A DNA stretch of 64,000 nucleotides, taken from Dryomyza anilis (lineage: Eukaryota; Arthropoda; Insecta; Diptera; Dryomyzidae). Both the position numbers and the translations under genes were made by a program. Under the pieces are notes generated by a model. It was not told the origin of the DNA. It saw only the letters and a list, made by a program, of their open reading frames with translations, and did not search any database. Numbering within the stretch: position 1 is the stretch's first letter; each line of letters begins with the position of its first letter. The DNA lies in assembly GCA_951804985.1 (NCBI GenBank), contig OX638132.1, positions 14,985,529 to 15,049,528 on the forward strand, written 5' to 3'. This document shows positions 1 through 10,878 of the stretch, in pieces.

Positions 1-889
1 AAAATGTCGAAAAAAGAAAAACTTTGAAAACTATAATGTTGAAAAACAAAATGTCGAAAACAGAAAACAGAAAATATCGTCAAAATTCTTGGAATTCAAC
101 TCAAACACTTATAATAAATCAACACAAATTTAATTTTTTTTTTAATTTACTTTTTTAAAGGACTTAAAATTTCAAGTTCAAGGATGATGACCATTGGCCA
201 TTCTATTATGTTAAGAAGACTTATATTTTCCAAAAGATTGATTTATTCGTTTTAAAACGAAACCTTAACGGAGTTTCTAGCATCAAGTGATATTTCAATA
301 TGAACCACCATACACCCAGAAAAAAATACTATATAAATAATAGTTTTTTACTATTAAAAATAGTCCATAGGATAAATTATTATTTTAATCGGAAAATAAC
401 ATTAAATACTAGAAAATACCATGACATTGCCATTGAGTTTAGATGAAAAGATTTATTTTTTGTATACTATTAAATCAATAATTGTCCAATTGACCTATTT
501 TAATGGGATTTGAGGGAATTTTTTTCTGGGTGTACAAAAGTGATCTTTGACAATTTTTTAACTTTGGACTGTATCTCATGGAAAAAGTGGTATCTCTGGA
601 AATAGTAGTCGGATATAAAAAAAAATGGTCGATGCCAAAATTTCATTGAAATCGAAGAGGGTGAGTTCGAAATCCTAGGCGATTTGCTGTGGAATGGCTC
701 AAATACGATTTCTAATTTGTATTTCAACATTTTGATATTTCGGCATTTTAATTTTCGACATTTTTTGATCCTATAAAAAAAAATGTTTTTGTATAAATAG
801 TTTCAAAGATTTTTCGACATTTTCTAGCTTTACAATATTGTTCGATATTTTTTGATTCGACCAAATATTGTTTCGGCGTTCTAAGGCTT
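1..889. repeat. AT-rich flank with recurrent TTCGACATTTT motif
   Basis: No gene is visible. The motif TTCGACATTTT or its complement recurs near 3, 48, 755 and 812, and again at 1452 beyond the next MITE. This suggests one old repeat later split by the MITEs at 313 and 893. No terminal structure could be defined. The family is not recognised. Confidence 0.35.
313..532. mobile_element. 220-bp MITE, TA target site, CACCCAG ends
   Basis: The left end CACCCAGAAAAAAAT (from 313) is repeated as a perfect inverted copy at the right end (to 532). Both ends are bordered by TA (311-312 and 533-534). This is the pattern of Tc1/mariner-type miniature elements. The inside is non-coding and AT-rich. A relative with diverged ends lies near 59426: both carry a 'tttttactatt' block close to the left end and 'ttttaatgggatt' further on. 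Confidence 0.75.
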
Positions 890-892
890 TTA

Positions 893-1445
893 GGGCCAGT
901 TTTTCAGTGCTAGTTGAACTTTGTTTGTAGTTTAAACTTCGTTTAAAATCAAAATCGATTTTTTCATTGAACTTCAACCGTCGTTTAAACTTAGTTTAAA
1001 CGACCGATGCTGATGGTTTAAACTACGTTTAAACTTTCCAAGTTTTTGACATGAATTTTTTTCACAACAGTTTTCACTAATTTCCGTCGGTGCACTGTTT
1101 CACAAATTATTATTAATTTTTGTATTTTTGCACACTATGCATTAAAAAAAATTCTCACGTGCACTTTAGTTGCTCGATCTCTTGTTGAAATTTAAAAATA
1201 CATTAATTTTATTTTTCTGAAACATTTTATTTTATTTATTTAATTTTGAATGACATTTATCAGATGTCAAAATCGAGAGAATTATTTGTCATTGGCCTGT
1301 GGTGCCATATGTATTTTCTTGGTTTGTGTTCATTTTAAACTATCACTGAAAAACTGCTAACAAAATTAAACGACGTTTAATTTAAAGAAAAGATTAATTC
1401 AACGGACTTTAAAATACGTTTAAACGAGCACTGAAAAACTGGCCC
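893..1445. mobile_element. PIF/Harbinger-like MITE (copy 1)
   Basis: The ends are GGGCCAGTTTTTCAGTGCT and its exact inverted copy (AGCACTGAAAAACTGGCCC). They are flanked by a TTA duplication at 890-892 and 1446-1448. A 3-bp TWA duplication with G/C-starting inverted repeats is characteristic of PIF/Harbinger elements. The sub-terminal regions repeat GTTTAAACTNNGTTTAAAC motifs. There is no transposase, so the copy is non-autonomous. Shorter relatives lie at 21682 and 53124. Confidence 0.75.
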
Positions 1446-1644
1446 TTAAAATTTCGACATTTTAAGGTTTCGACAAGAAATATAAATATATTGCACAGTA
1501 GGATGAAACCCAATTCTAGCTGGACAAAATTAAATAACATGATATATTGCTATATTACATCAATGCCAATATGATGTATATGAAAGGGGTTGTGTTATAC
1601 ATTTGCCAGGCTTACCTCCCATATAAATTTTTAACAATACACCT

Positions 1645-2175
1645 TTTATTTCCGAACGTTTGCATCATATGAAGATAAAATTTGGTGTATATGGCTATTT
1701 TGACAATACGAATAACTATTCCAAAAGTTGTTCTGATCGGTCAACTTCTAAGTCCACTTACCATATAATACTTTTTGAGAATATGACATATTTCCGAACT
1801 TATGCATTATTTAAAAATACAATTTCGTTTATATCGCTATATTGACAGTACTAACCACCATTCCAAAAATTATAACGTTTGGTCAACGTCAAAGTCCCTT
1901 CCTTTATAATCCTTTTCAAGAATATGACATATTTCCGAACTTATGCAACACTTAAAAATACAATTTGGAGTTTATCGCTATTTTGGCAGTATTACTTATA
2001 CACTATTCCAATAATTATAAGGATTGGTCAACTTTTAAGTCCACTTCCCATATAATCATTTTTATGAATATGACATATTTCCGAACAATGCATCACTTAA
2101 AAATACAATTTGGAGTATATCGCTATTTTTGTAGTATTATATACTATTCCAAAAATTATAGATGCTTGTACGGAA
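1645..2175 (+). repeat. Four ~143-bp tandem units inside the Transib-like element
   Basis: The block GACATATTTCCGAAC recurs at 1785, 1926 and 2072, with a diverged version near 1648, giving steps of 141 and 146 bp. Other parts of the unit (TGGTCAAC..., AAAATACAATTTGG, TATATCGCTATTTT) recur at the same steps. The short open frames here are readings of the repeat and not genes. Confidence 0.75.
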
Positions 2176-2429
2176 TCTGCTAAAATCACATATATTTTTG
2201 GATTACTTCAACTCAGCTTTGATTTAAGATTCCAATCAATTTTTTAAGACAAATATGCAATCAGTATATCCATATTTTATTTAACCAATAACACTGCTCT
2301 ACAAGGATTTTAATCTGGAATGAAACCTATCAATTCTGGTTTATTTCGGTCTCATAATTCTTGCTGCGTACTCGTACTCGTACAATTATGAACTTTGAAA
2401 TTGTTAAAACGATTAGTTTAGGATATACA

Positions 2430-2755
2430 GAGTCGGTATTTTTTTATACAAAATCGATTATAATTTCCAAAAATGCAAGTGTATGCAATTTCTAATGATA
2501 GGGTCGGATAGAAGGGTCCTTTTTATATTAGAAAATATAAGTTAGACGTTACACATTTTTGCATAACTCATTTAAAAATATTTCAAAAATAAAATAATAC
2601 GAATTTCGGTGTTTTTTTATACAACATCGTTTATAATTTCCAAAAATGCAAGTGTATGCAATTTCTAATGATAGAGTCGGATAGAAGGGTCCTTTTTATA
2701 TTATAAAATATAAGTTAGACGTTACACATTTTTGCATAACTCCTTTAAAAAACTT
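2430..2755 (+). repeat. 173-bp tandem duplication inside the Transib-like element
   Basis: The stretch starting TAATTTCCAAAAATGCAAGTG occurs at 2461 and 2634 and is nearly identical over most of the 173-bp step, including AGAAGGGTCCTTTTTATATT and GTTAGACGTTACACATTT. A third, much more diverged unit can be followed at about 2965-3110 (ATGCAAGTAAATGCAAAATG). Confidence 0.75.
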
Positions 2756-3551
2756 AAAATAGAAGAAACCTGGTTTTGAATTGCTCTTGGAACTCGACTA
2801 TATTGGCAAAATTTTAGGCAAACGCTAAATCTAATGATTAATCTACATAAAGCTGTTCCTGTGTTATTGACAACGATATAAAAGGCTCAAAATTTTTTTA
2901 TATAGCATTTTTTATTGCATTTAAAATATATAAATATATTTTTTTAACTTTTTTCCGAGTTATATATGTCCATAAATCACAAAAATGCAAGTAAATGCAA
3001 AATGTATTCAATAATTCATGTAGAAAAGACATCAATAAATGCAAATTTGTATGTTAGCCGTGACACAATTTTGCAAAATTTTTTAAAATCTCATAATAAA
3101 AAATAAATAAAAATCATAATTGGTGTCTTTTTATAACAGTTATTGAAGCTCTTGTATGAGAGCTACCAGAATAAAATAATGGTTAGTAGTGAGGTATTTC
3201 CTTGTTGTATGATATACAAGTATAATTTAAGTCCAATATAAATTCATTCAATTTATATTACGTTTAGAATGCAAGCTTAATATACAATAAAAATAAGATA
3301 AGTAAGATAACACTACTTTATGCATTGCCATAGCAACACAGTATTGTGATATAACATATTACAAATCTAATGGAATTAGTTTTAAGATTTTTAGATGTGT
3401 TCCGTTTTTGCTATTTTGTCCAACTAGATTTGAGTTTTATCCCACTGTGTATTGGTTAGTTCGGAGGTAATTGTGGTGGGACATTGTGGTGCACTGCGGG
3501 AACAGCAACCATAGTATGCATATTGCCACTCGTGAGTAGTGCAGGCTTATA

Positions 3552-4248
3552 TCTATATATATAAAACTCTTGGTACGTCTGTCGGTCTGTCTGTCTGTTT
3601 GTTCCAGCATCACGTCTAAACCGATAAACCGATTTAACTGAAATTTTGCACCAAGATACTATGGAGTCCGGAGGGTGTCATAGGCTATATATGGGCGGGA
3701 TTGGACAAAGGGGCGTGGTACCTCCTATACAACCTAAACTTTTAAAACGACATAACTCAGCACAAACACAAGCTAAAACCAGTTGGGAAGGTTAGATCAC
3801 ATGGGAAATTTTAAAGTAGGTGTAATTATGATAGTTAGGATTATCAAAATCTAAGCCGACTATAAATACCCTACACATATGTGTGGTTACCATTCAAAGT
3901 GATATATAGGTCACCATGGTATACGAATCCTGAAAATAACTACAAACATTCAATCGTTGAAGAATTTCCATTCATTTGATACCCATATTTACAAATGGGT
4001 AGGTGTACCGAATTTCGATTTTTTTTTTGTGAACCACAAGTCTTTTCGCCGGAAAACATTATTATCATGTATTTGAGCATGATATCAATATATATTTGAC
4101 CAAAAAAGTTTACCTAAGCACGTATACGTAAGAATTGATCATTTTATGTACATTTTATATGAGGTATTTGAACATAAGTGGTCGGATCATAGGTCACAAT
4201 GGACCGATCTCGCCAATTTTGGCACGAGTCGTGCACGGGTCCAGCTAG
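3552..4248 (+). mobile_element. Helitron H1 (non-autonomous, chimeric)
   Basis: It starts with TC (TCTATATATATAAAACTC) after an A and ends GCACGGGTCCAGCTAG. The bases before the end can form a short hairpin (GGCACGAGTCGTGCACGGG). A 5' TC, a 3' CTAG preceded by a hairpin, no inverted repeats and no target duplication define Helitrons. The left 220 bp match H2 and H3. The middle (3775-4215) is instead a DINE-1-like fragment. The next base after its CTAG is the TC of H2, so the two are arranged head to tail with no spacer. Confidence 0.75.
3775..4215 (-). mobile_element. Truncated DINE-1-like fragment inside H1
   Basis: On the minus strand this matches 39699-40146: the GGACCGATCTCGCCA edge, the AAATTCGGT...CACCTAC block, the GTGTAGGGTATTTATAGTCGG hairpin region and the CCCAACTGGTTTT end. 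The TATACCC-side half is missing, so it is truncated at the Helitron junction near 4215. Confidence 0.7.
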
Positions 4249-5023
4249 TCTATATATATAAAACTCTTGGTCCGTCTGTCTGTTTGTTCCAGTATCACGT
4301 CTAAACCGCTAAACAGATTTGACTGAAAATTTGCAGCAGGAAACTAGGGAGTACGGAGGGTGACATAGGCTATATACTTGCGTCATTAGACAATGGGGCG
4401 TGGCACCTTCCATACAACCCAAACTCTCAACGCGTTATAACTTGGGACTTACACCAGCTAAGAAGATGAAACAAAAAAACTTAAATAAAAAAAAAAAAAG
4501 CAAAAATCAAACACAAAAACAAAAGTAAAAGTAAAAGCACAAAACTACAGCAATAATTCAAAAACAGCAGAAAAATAAAAAAAAGGATGGAAAAACAAAA
4601 TTAAAAGAATTACAAAGAACAAAATCAGAAACACTAAAATAATAGCAAAAATACAAAAGCAAAAGCAATTACACAAAAACAAAAGCATAAAAACAAAAGA
4701 AAAACAAAAGCAAAACTTAAAAGCAAAAAACACAAAAACAAAAGCAAAACACAAAAGCAAAAACACAAAAACAAAATCAACTACACTAAAATTCAACACA
4801 CTAAGAATTCTACGGGGAAGCACAGTCTGAGTAAGAATTGCATATGAGAAAAGTTGTTTTAGCGGAGAATTAGTTTCAATTTGGTTACTACATTGATAAA
4901 ACCAATAAAAAACGTCCACAGGTCCCTGATATAAATAATAAACATGTTTTTTATATTAATAAAATTGCTCCATATCCTAGCATTCACGAAATCTTTGCAC
5001 GAGTGATGCACGGGTCCAGCTAG
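4249..5023 (+). mobile_element. Helitron H2 (non-autonomous), directly abutting H1
   Basis: It begins TCTATATATATAAAACTC immediately after the CTAG of H1. It ends TTTGCACGAGTGATGCACGG followed by GTCCAGCTAG at 5023, and a T follows. The middle contains an A/C-rich stretch (about 4461-4790) built of AAAAGCAAAAACACA-like words and one unit each of the two 15-bp minisatellites expanded in H3. The open frames across the A/C-rich stretch, including a 124-codon one on the minus strand, are low-complexity and not genes. Confidence 0.8.
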
Positions 5024-6268
5024 TTATTTATAAAATTCAGTTCGCAATTCTGAATAATTAATAAAGGTCTGAATAATATCAATACATTAGGAATGCTTTA
5101 GGTACTGAAAAGTCATACCTAAATAACACATACTAAATAATACTGGTCTGAATTATTGAATATTCAAAACTAAATTCAACCGTGAATCCTTTAGGGTTGA
5201 GAAATTTTCTGTGGAGTTATTAATCTAAATATAAATTATATTGTATTTATTTTTAATTATTTATCTTAACTTGCGTCATATTTTCGAATTGTTCTCATTT
5301 ATGCTGTGTACAGTTTGGTAACTGCTGAATAAACAAACAGTGATATGATCAAAAACGTATTAATCGCACAATACCTCACATCATTGGACACTGAGATAGT
5401 AAAAGTATATTTGAAGAATGTCGGTTAACAAATAATAAAAACTACAAAATAAATTATTATTTGGTATATGGTAAATTTAATTAAATATCTTATCTAATGT
5501 GATCCATCTTGACGTATAAGTAACTTTAATATAAGCATTCCTTATGCAATAAATATAAACATGTGAAGACACTAATTTTATACTGTATACCTGAGGCACA
5601 TAAATCTAAAGTACTTGAATGCGGTGTTGCTAAAGCAAACATCTATTAATTGCACTACTGAACAAAACGAAAAATGGACATACCATACATCAATTTAATA
5701 TAACTCTCGGTTGCTGATTTTGACTGCATACTTCGATTTTTTTTTTTTTCTAAAACGTAACTTTTTTTTAAGAAAATTGCTACATGCAATTCCCTTAAAC
5801 TGTCATTTGCTGTTTCAGCAAAATCCGAAGCTTTCCTTTTTACAGCAAACATTTTTGTTATATTGGCAACAGTAGCAATTACAGACTTTTTATTTTGAGT
5901 GTAGACTTGCGAAAAACTTTAAATGCAATTTTTCTTTTAATTGTCCAGACTAAAAACAAAAAAATTCGAATACTACTATATGTTTTTAAGATATTTTAAT
6001 TTAAAGTCGAAAGAATTCAAATTTTTAACACTATTTCTGGATGATTTTTTTAGCATTTCGGATCTAATGAAAATGTATTCTTAATTTAAAAATATGCCCT
6101 ATCAACACAGTTTCAGTTAAAAACTCTTTTAAAATACACAAAATCTTTTATATTCAAACTTCACAAAACACTTACAATGATTCAGTTTAATAAAAGTCTT
6201 ATATGACATTCGAAAGATTATAAAATTGCCTTTCATTTGACACATACATTATATTATTATCATCAATA
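5024..6268. other. No recognised feature
   Basis: AT-rich DNA between Helitrons H2 and H3. I see short open frames only, no tRNA, no clear terminal repeats and no recognisable domain. Confidence 0.5.
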
Positions 6269-6989
6269 TCTATAATATATAAAACTCTTGGTCCGTCTGT
6301 CTGTGTGTGTGTCAGGTTGTCTGTTTGTTCCAGCATCACGTCTAAACCGCTCAACCAATTTGAATGAAATTTTGAACCAGAATACTATGGAGTCCCATAC
6401 AACCTAAACTCTCAAAACGGACAAAAAAATATACAAAAGCAAAAACAAATGCAAATCAAATACAAAAGCAAATGCAAAAGCATAAAACTAAAGCATTAAC
6501 ACAAAAACAAGAACAAAATAATAAAAAAGATGGAAATACAAAAACAAACGCAAATACAAATAACAAAAACATAACCACAAAACCAAAAGCAAAAACACAA
6601 AATAAAAAACACAACAAAAACTCAAAAACAAAAGCAAAAACAATAGAAAAACACAAAAGCAAAAACACAAAAGCAAAAATACAAAAGTAATAACACAATG
6701 CAAATGAAAAAATTAAAAACAATTTCAAAAACCCAAAATAAAAACACAAAAACAAAAGCATATAAACAAAATACAAAAGCAAAACACAAAAACGGAAATA
6801 AACAGAATAACAAAAACACAACAAAAAAAAACAAAAGCACACATATGTAGAGTAAAAACACAAAAAGACAGTGAAAACACAAAAACAAAAGCCACCATAA
6901 AAGGTACATTTTCAAGATAGTGTATGTCAACAGTTCTTATAGTGATTCATAATATTTCACACCAGGGTAACCACCACACCAAATTGTTT

Positions 6990-7370
6990 AAACTCACCAA
7001 ACCAAAATTCACCACAACGAAATTCATCACATTAAAACTCATCACAATGAAACTCACCACACCAAAATTCAACACACTAAAATTCATCAGACTAAAATCA
7101 ACCACACTAAAACTCACCACACTAAAATTCACCACACTAAAACTCACCACACTAAGATTCACTACACTAAAATTCACCACACTAAGATTCACTACACTAA
7201 AACTTACCACACTAAAACTCACCACACTAAGATTCACTACACTAAAATTCACCACACTAAGATTCACTACACTAAAACTTACCACACTAAAATTCACCAC
7301 ACCAAAATTCACCTCACCTAAACTTACCACACCGGAACTCACCACATTAAAACTCACCACACTTAAACTT
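6990..7370 (+). repeat. 15-bp minisatellite, about 25 units (CACTAAAATTCACCA)
   Basis: Consecutive 15-bp units vary between ACTAAAACTCACCAC, ACTAAAATTCACCAC and ACTAAGATTCACTAC. Because 15 is a multiple of 3, one frame stays open through the whole array and reads as a (TTLKF)n protein of up to 172 codons from 6924. The minus frame is open as well. I treat both as by-products of the repeat. Confidence 0.9.
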
Positions 7371-7374
7371 CTAC

Positions 7375-7545
7375 TGGGAAAAACTCTACGGGGAAGAATT
7401 CTACGGGAAAGAATTCTACCGGGAACAATTCTACCTGGATGAGTTCTACGGAAAGAATTCTACGGGGAAGAATTCTACGGGAAAACGTTCTATGGGGAAG
7501 AATTTTACGGGAAAAATCTAAGTCGAAATATTCTACGGGGCAGCA
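7375..7545 (+). repeat. 15-bp minisatellite 2 (GAAGAATTCTACGGG)
   Basis: About eleven imperfect 15-bp units around GAAGAATTCTACGGG follow directly on the first array. H2 carries only one such unit next to one unit of the first array (4788-4830), so the array has expanded in H3 or collapsed in H2. Confidence 0.85.
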
Positions 7546-7742
7546 CAGTCTGAGAAAGAATTGTTTTTGAGAAAAGTTGTTTTGGCGGAGAATTATTATT
7601 TGGTTACTACATTTATTAAACCAATAAAAAAAACTTCCACAGCGTAGCACGGGTCCGTGATATAAATAATAAAAATGTTTTTATATTAATAAAATCGCTC
7701 CATATCCTTGCATTCACAAAATCTTTGCACGGGTCCAGCTAG

Positions 7743-9470
7743 TATTTGAATATATTTCAATTTTCATATAACATTCCATCAAATATTTAATTTCCAAAAC
7801 GGAGATTATGGAGATATGGATTAAAATTTCTTCATAAAAAAACTTTTAAATATTTTTTTAATATAAAAAAATCTAGGTATTACCAAAATTATTTTATAAT
7901 TCTCACTGATTAGCAAACATTTTTAATAAAACTCGGTCTTTTTATATAAATTGGTAGAAAACAGTCAAGACACACGATGACTTTTTCCACTCGTAGCCTC
8001 TTAATTTTATTTGACACATTACACTCCACATCTGACAAGAATTATCGCGCATTACCGACCCCCATCAGTAGTAGCGGCAACAGCAGAAACATTTCAAAAT
8101 GGCTACAACACCCTACTGCATTTGAACAGATGAATAATGGTTGCTTCTGAAATAGGTTACATGGTATAGGGTGGTATTGTCGCAAAACAAAAACCAAAAA
8201 AAAAAAAAAAACAAAAAGGTGTGAAATCCCGCATGACAAAGAGCAACAAAAACAGGTGATGCGATTTTTACCTTTTTTGCCTGACTCCGAAAACAAAAAC
8301 AAAAACAAAATTTGACAGAATGCGGGTTCTTCTGCCCCGCATTCGTATATTGTGCCATTTAGTTCCGTTCCGACCTTCAAAAATGCTACGTGCCAATAAA
8401 TTTTCGCACGTTTTTATTATAATTTTGAAAACGTACGAAAAATGTCGAGATGTTAATAATGAGGTAGGTGCTATTGGGTGCCTCGGGTAGATATAGTGTT
8501 GGTTTTAGTGATGTTGGAACTCTTACATATAAAACCCTTATGAAAGCTTGAAAAATTGTTTCAAGATTAGATGAATGCACATAAATTTGAGATTGTTTTC
8601 GCACAGCTACGTGGTTTGCATAAATGAAAATGTGAAATGATGGGTATTTTAAAATAGACACAAATTAGTAGCAGTTTATCATGAAGTGATTTAAAGTAAG
8701 AATTTTATATATAGAAATGGAAAATTCTTATAGATCTTATATTGTACTATGCAATAACACATTCTGTAGCAGGCAAATGTTAATTAAAAATAAATGCAAA
8801 ATCAACAAAAATGCAAAATGCTGATGCTGCCAATGTCCTGTCCTGCAAAACTTCCTAGACTACATAATCCCGTCGACCACTAAAACACACTTCGCCCTTC
8901 ACATGTTTGGGGCATGGTAAAAACAATAAAAACCACAAACGTTTAAAAAAGAAACTAAAACTTCTATCAAAACAAACAGTCCGGCAGTCAGCCAGCAAAT
9001 ATCAAACCAATTCACATTTCCAATTGTGTTTGTCCAGTAGTTATTTTCCTCGGCCCTCCTAGTTGTAGCCTGGACAACGAGGAACCACATAAATTATGTT
9101 AATTCCAACAATACTTTGCGCGACGCCCACAAAATGTTCAGCCAGGCCGCTACACAAACTATGTATGTATCGTATGATGGTCGGACAAAGGGATAATCAT
9201 AAAAATACACAGGACATTTTCGCAGACACTGCTGATTTCTTTTGTGCACTGTGTGCTCTTCCAAGTGTGGACAATGCAAAAGGTGCAGATGAAGATGTTG
9301 AGCAAGGAAAATAAAATAAATATGGAGAACGGTCGAAAAAATTAAAATATTAGCGAGAAAAATAAGAAAATTTTTGTTAATTGCCATGTAATTTGACCAA
9401 TTGATTTATATTTCGATTTTTTTGTATAATAAAAATATATTTCTATTTTTAATTTTAACGAATTTAGTAG
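7743..9470. other. No recognised feature
   Basis: Mixed AT-rich DNA with islands of more ordinary composition at 8040-8360 and 8820-9320. These may be old single-copy sequence. A poly-A/C tract lies at 8182-8220 and CAAAAA runs around 8290. The open frames, up to 112 codons, show no recognisable domain and are about as long as chance allows here. Confidence 0.5.
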
Positions 9471-10878
9471 GGGAGCCTGGGATAAAGTAGGTCACGTTTC
9501 TATTTTTCTCCTAAAAAGAATATTTGAATATTTTTTTAGAATTCTTTTAAAGGGTTTATTCATAGACTGGTTCATAATCTAACATTTTGCTTTAACAGAA
9601 TTGCATTTATTGCCTTTTAATTAATTTTTGAGCGATAGTTCAAAATAGCTCAATTTAGGACTTGATGAAAAATGTTTGGGTAAAGTGGGAAACTTCAAAA
9701 ATTTTCCCAAAATGCTATTATACGATCATGTTCCGACTTTCGATCGAATTCCAATCGAAATTCATATAAAATATGTAAATAAACGGTTTTAAATGCAATG
9801 TCTCAGAACAAAAATTGAGTTTTTCAATGAATTCAATCCATTTGCTTTGACTTCAACGATTGAAATTGATTTGAAAAACACATTTTTTGTATTGTGACAT
9901 CGAATTCAAAACCGTTTGTTAACAAATTGTTTTTGAAATTCGATCGAAAGTCGGAACATGACCGATAGACTTAATTTTTCAGGTTTTGTTTTTCACAACA
10001 ATGTCATATATATTAAGGAAAAAAATTATAATAAGGTAATAAAAATGTATTAGTAATGCAAGAAAAAAATAAAAAGAAAAAAAAATAAATTTATTAAGAT
10101 CTCAGGTAGTTATGTTAGGAAATCTGAAAAATGTACATTTACTCCATAATATTTTGGTTGACAATGAAGGCAGGTATAGTTGGCGGTCCTCAAGTTTGGG
10201 CATTTCAAGTATACAGGCCGTTTGCAGATATTGCAGTTCACTGAATTGTTGTAATTTAAGTTCTTCGGCATTTTATTTATGCAAATTGGTCTGAAGAAGT
10301 TGAAGAATATCTACCGATGTATTTTTTGCTTCAGTTAATGTTTCGATTCTCGTCTTTCTTCTGCAACTCAGATCTTATCTCAGGTGAAGTCAAAATGTTA
10401 CTTTTTATTGGTTTGTACCACGACGTAACGTTTTTCATTTCTAAACAATTTAAATAATTCATATAAAACAATATTTTCAAAAATATTACAATAAACATTG
10501 CTTAAATTACGTTTCCCACTTTACCCCAGAAAATGTTTCCCACTTTTCCTCACTATCGCAAACTTTGCAACATTTAAGCTATGTTAAATTATTTAAAAAA
10601 TCCGTTTGTATTTTGAAAGATATAGAATATGCGATCATGATAAACATAGCGCGTTAATTAAAAATATAAAAATGCTCTCAACCACTTACACTCTCAAGAA
10701 CTTTCAAAACCATTTTTTTACTTGTTCCCAAAATGCAATAAAGAGGTATTAATTTGATTATAACAATAGATGAAAAGTTTGAAGACATATTAAGAAACAC
10801 TTCACAATTGTTTTTTCTTTTTTTAAGTGTAAGAACATGTCCTAAAATCGCAATTTCCCACTTTACCCAATGTTCCCC
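9471..10878. mobile_element. TIR element with GGGTAAAGTGGG sub-terminal repeats
   Basis: The left end GGGGAGCCTGGGATAAAGTA is mirrored at the right (minus strand GGGGAACATTGGGTAAAGTG). Both are bordered by TA (9469-9470 and 10879-10880). The motif GGGTAAAGTGGG or its complement recurs inside near 9679, 10511 and 10534, as expected for sub-terminal transposase-binding sites. No transposase frame is visible. The TA border suggests a Tc1/mariner-like mechanism. This is inference. Confidence 0.6.
9727..9960. mobile_element. Nested foldback hairpin, perfect 24-bp terminal arms
   Basis: CATGTTCCGACTTTCGATCG plus AATT at 9727-9750 is exactly mirrored at 9937-9960. Pairing continues imperfectly inward (AACGGTTTT against AAAACCGTT; GTTTTTCAATGAATTCAAT against ATTGAAATTGATTTGAAAAAC), so the whole 234 bp can fold into one hairpin centred near 9843. 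It sits inside the larger element. Confidence 0.75.

Larger units (their letters stand above)
1494..3449. mobile_element. Transib-like non-autonomous transposon with RSS-like ends
   Basis: This is a 1956-bp element with long inverted ends. The left end reads CACAGTAGGATGAAACCC and the right end, on the minus strand, reads CACAGTGGGATAAAACTC. Similarity continues through CTAG(C/T)TGGACAAAAT. A perfect 5-bp duplication TATTG flanks it (1489-1493 and 3450-3454). Five-bp duplications with CACWRTG-type ends are the mark of Transib elements, the relatives of the RAG1 transposase. Both ends show a CACAGTG-like heptamer, 23 bp, then an A-rich ACAAAATNN block, which parallels a 23-RSS. No transposase reading frame survives. 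The interior holds two sets of tandem repeats. Assignment to Transib rests on ends and duplication length only. Confidence 0.65.
6269..7742 (+). mobile_element. Helitron H3 (non-autonomous) with expanded minisatellites
   Basis: It starts A|TC (TCTATAATATATAAAACTC) and ends CACGGGTCCAGCTAG|T, the same ends as H1 and H2. The terminal hairpin has lost about 10 bp relative to H2 (GAGTGATGCA missing). Internal order: a shared left part to about 6420; an A/C-rich block 6420-6900; a 15-bp minisatellite 6990-7370; a second 15-bp minisatellite 7375-7545; and a right part shared with H2 (CACAGTCTGAG onward). No Rep/helicase coding is present. Confidence 0.8.

Noticed and set aside
6456..6930. Overlapping 72-135 codon frames rich in F/C/V (minus) or K/T/N (plus)
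   Set aside because: Low-complexity A/C-rich Helitron interior; the same happens at 4545-4919.
6924..7442. 172-codon plus frame rich in TTLKF repeats, and a 137-codon minus frame opposite
   Set aside because: Both are readings of a 15-bp minisatellite inside a Helitron; openness on both strands follows from the period being a multiple of three.
6990..7545. Regular short repeats resembling a CRISPR array
   Set aside because: Contiguous 15-bp tandem units without unique spacers, in a eukaryotic Helitron.
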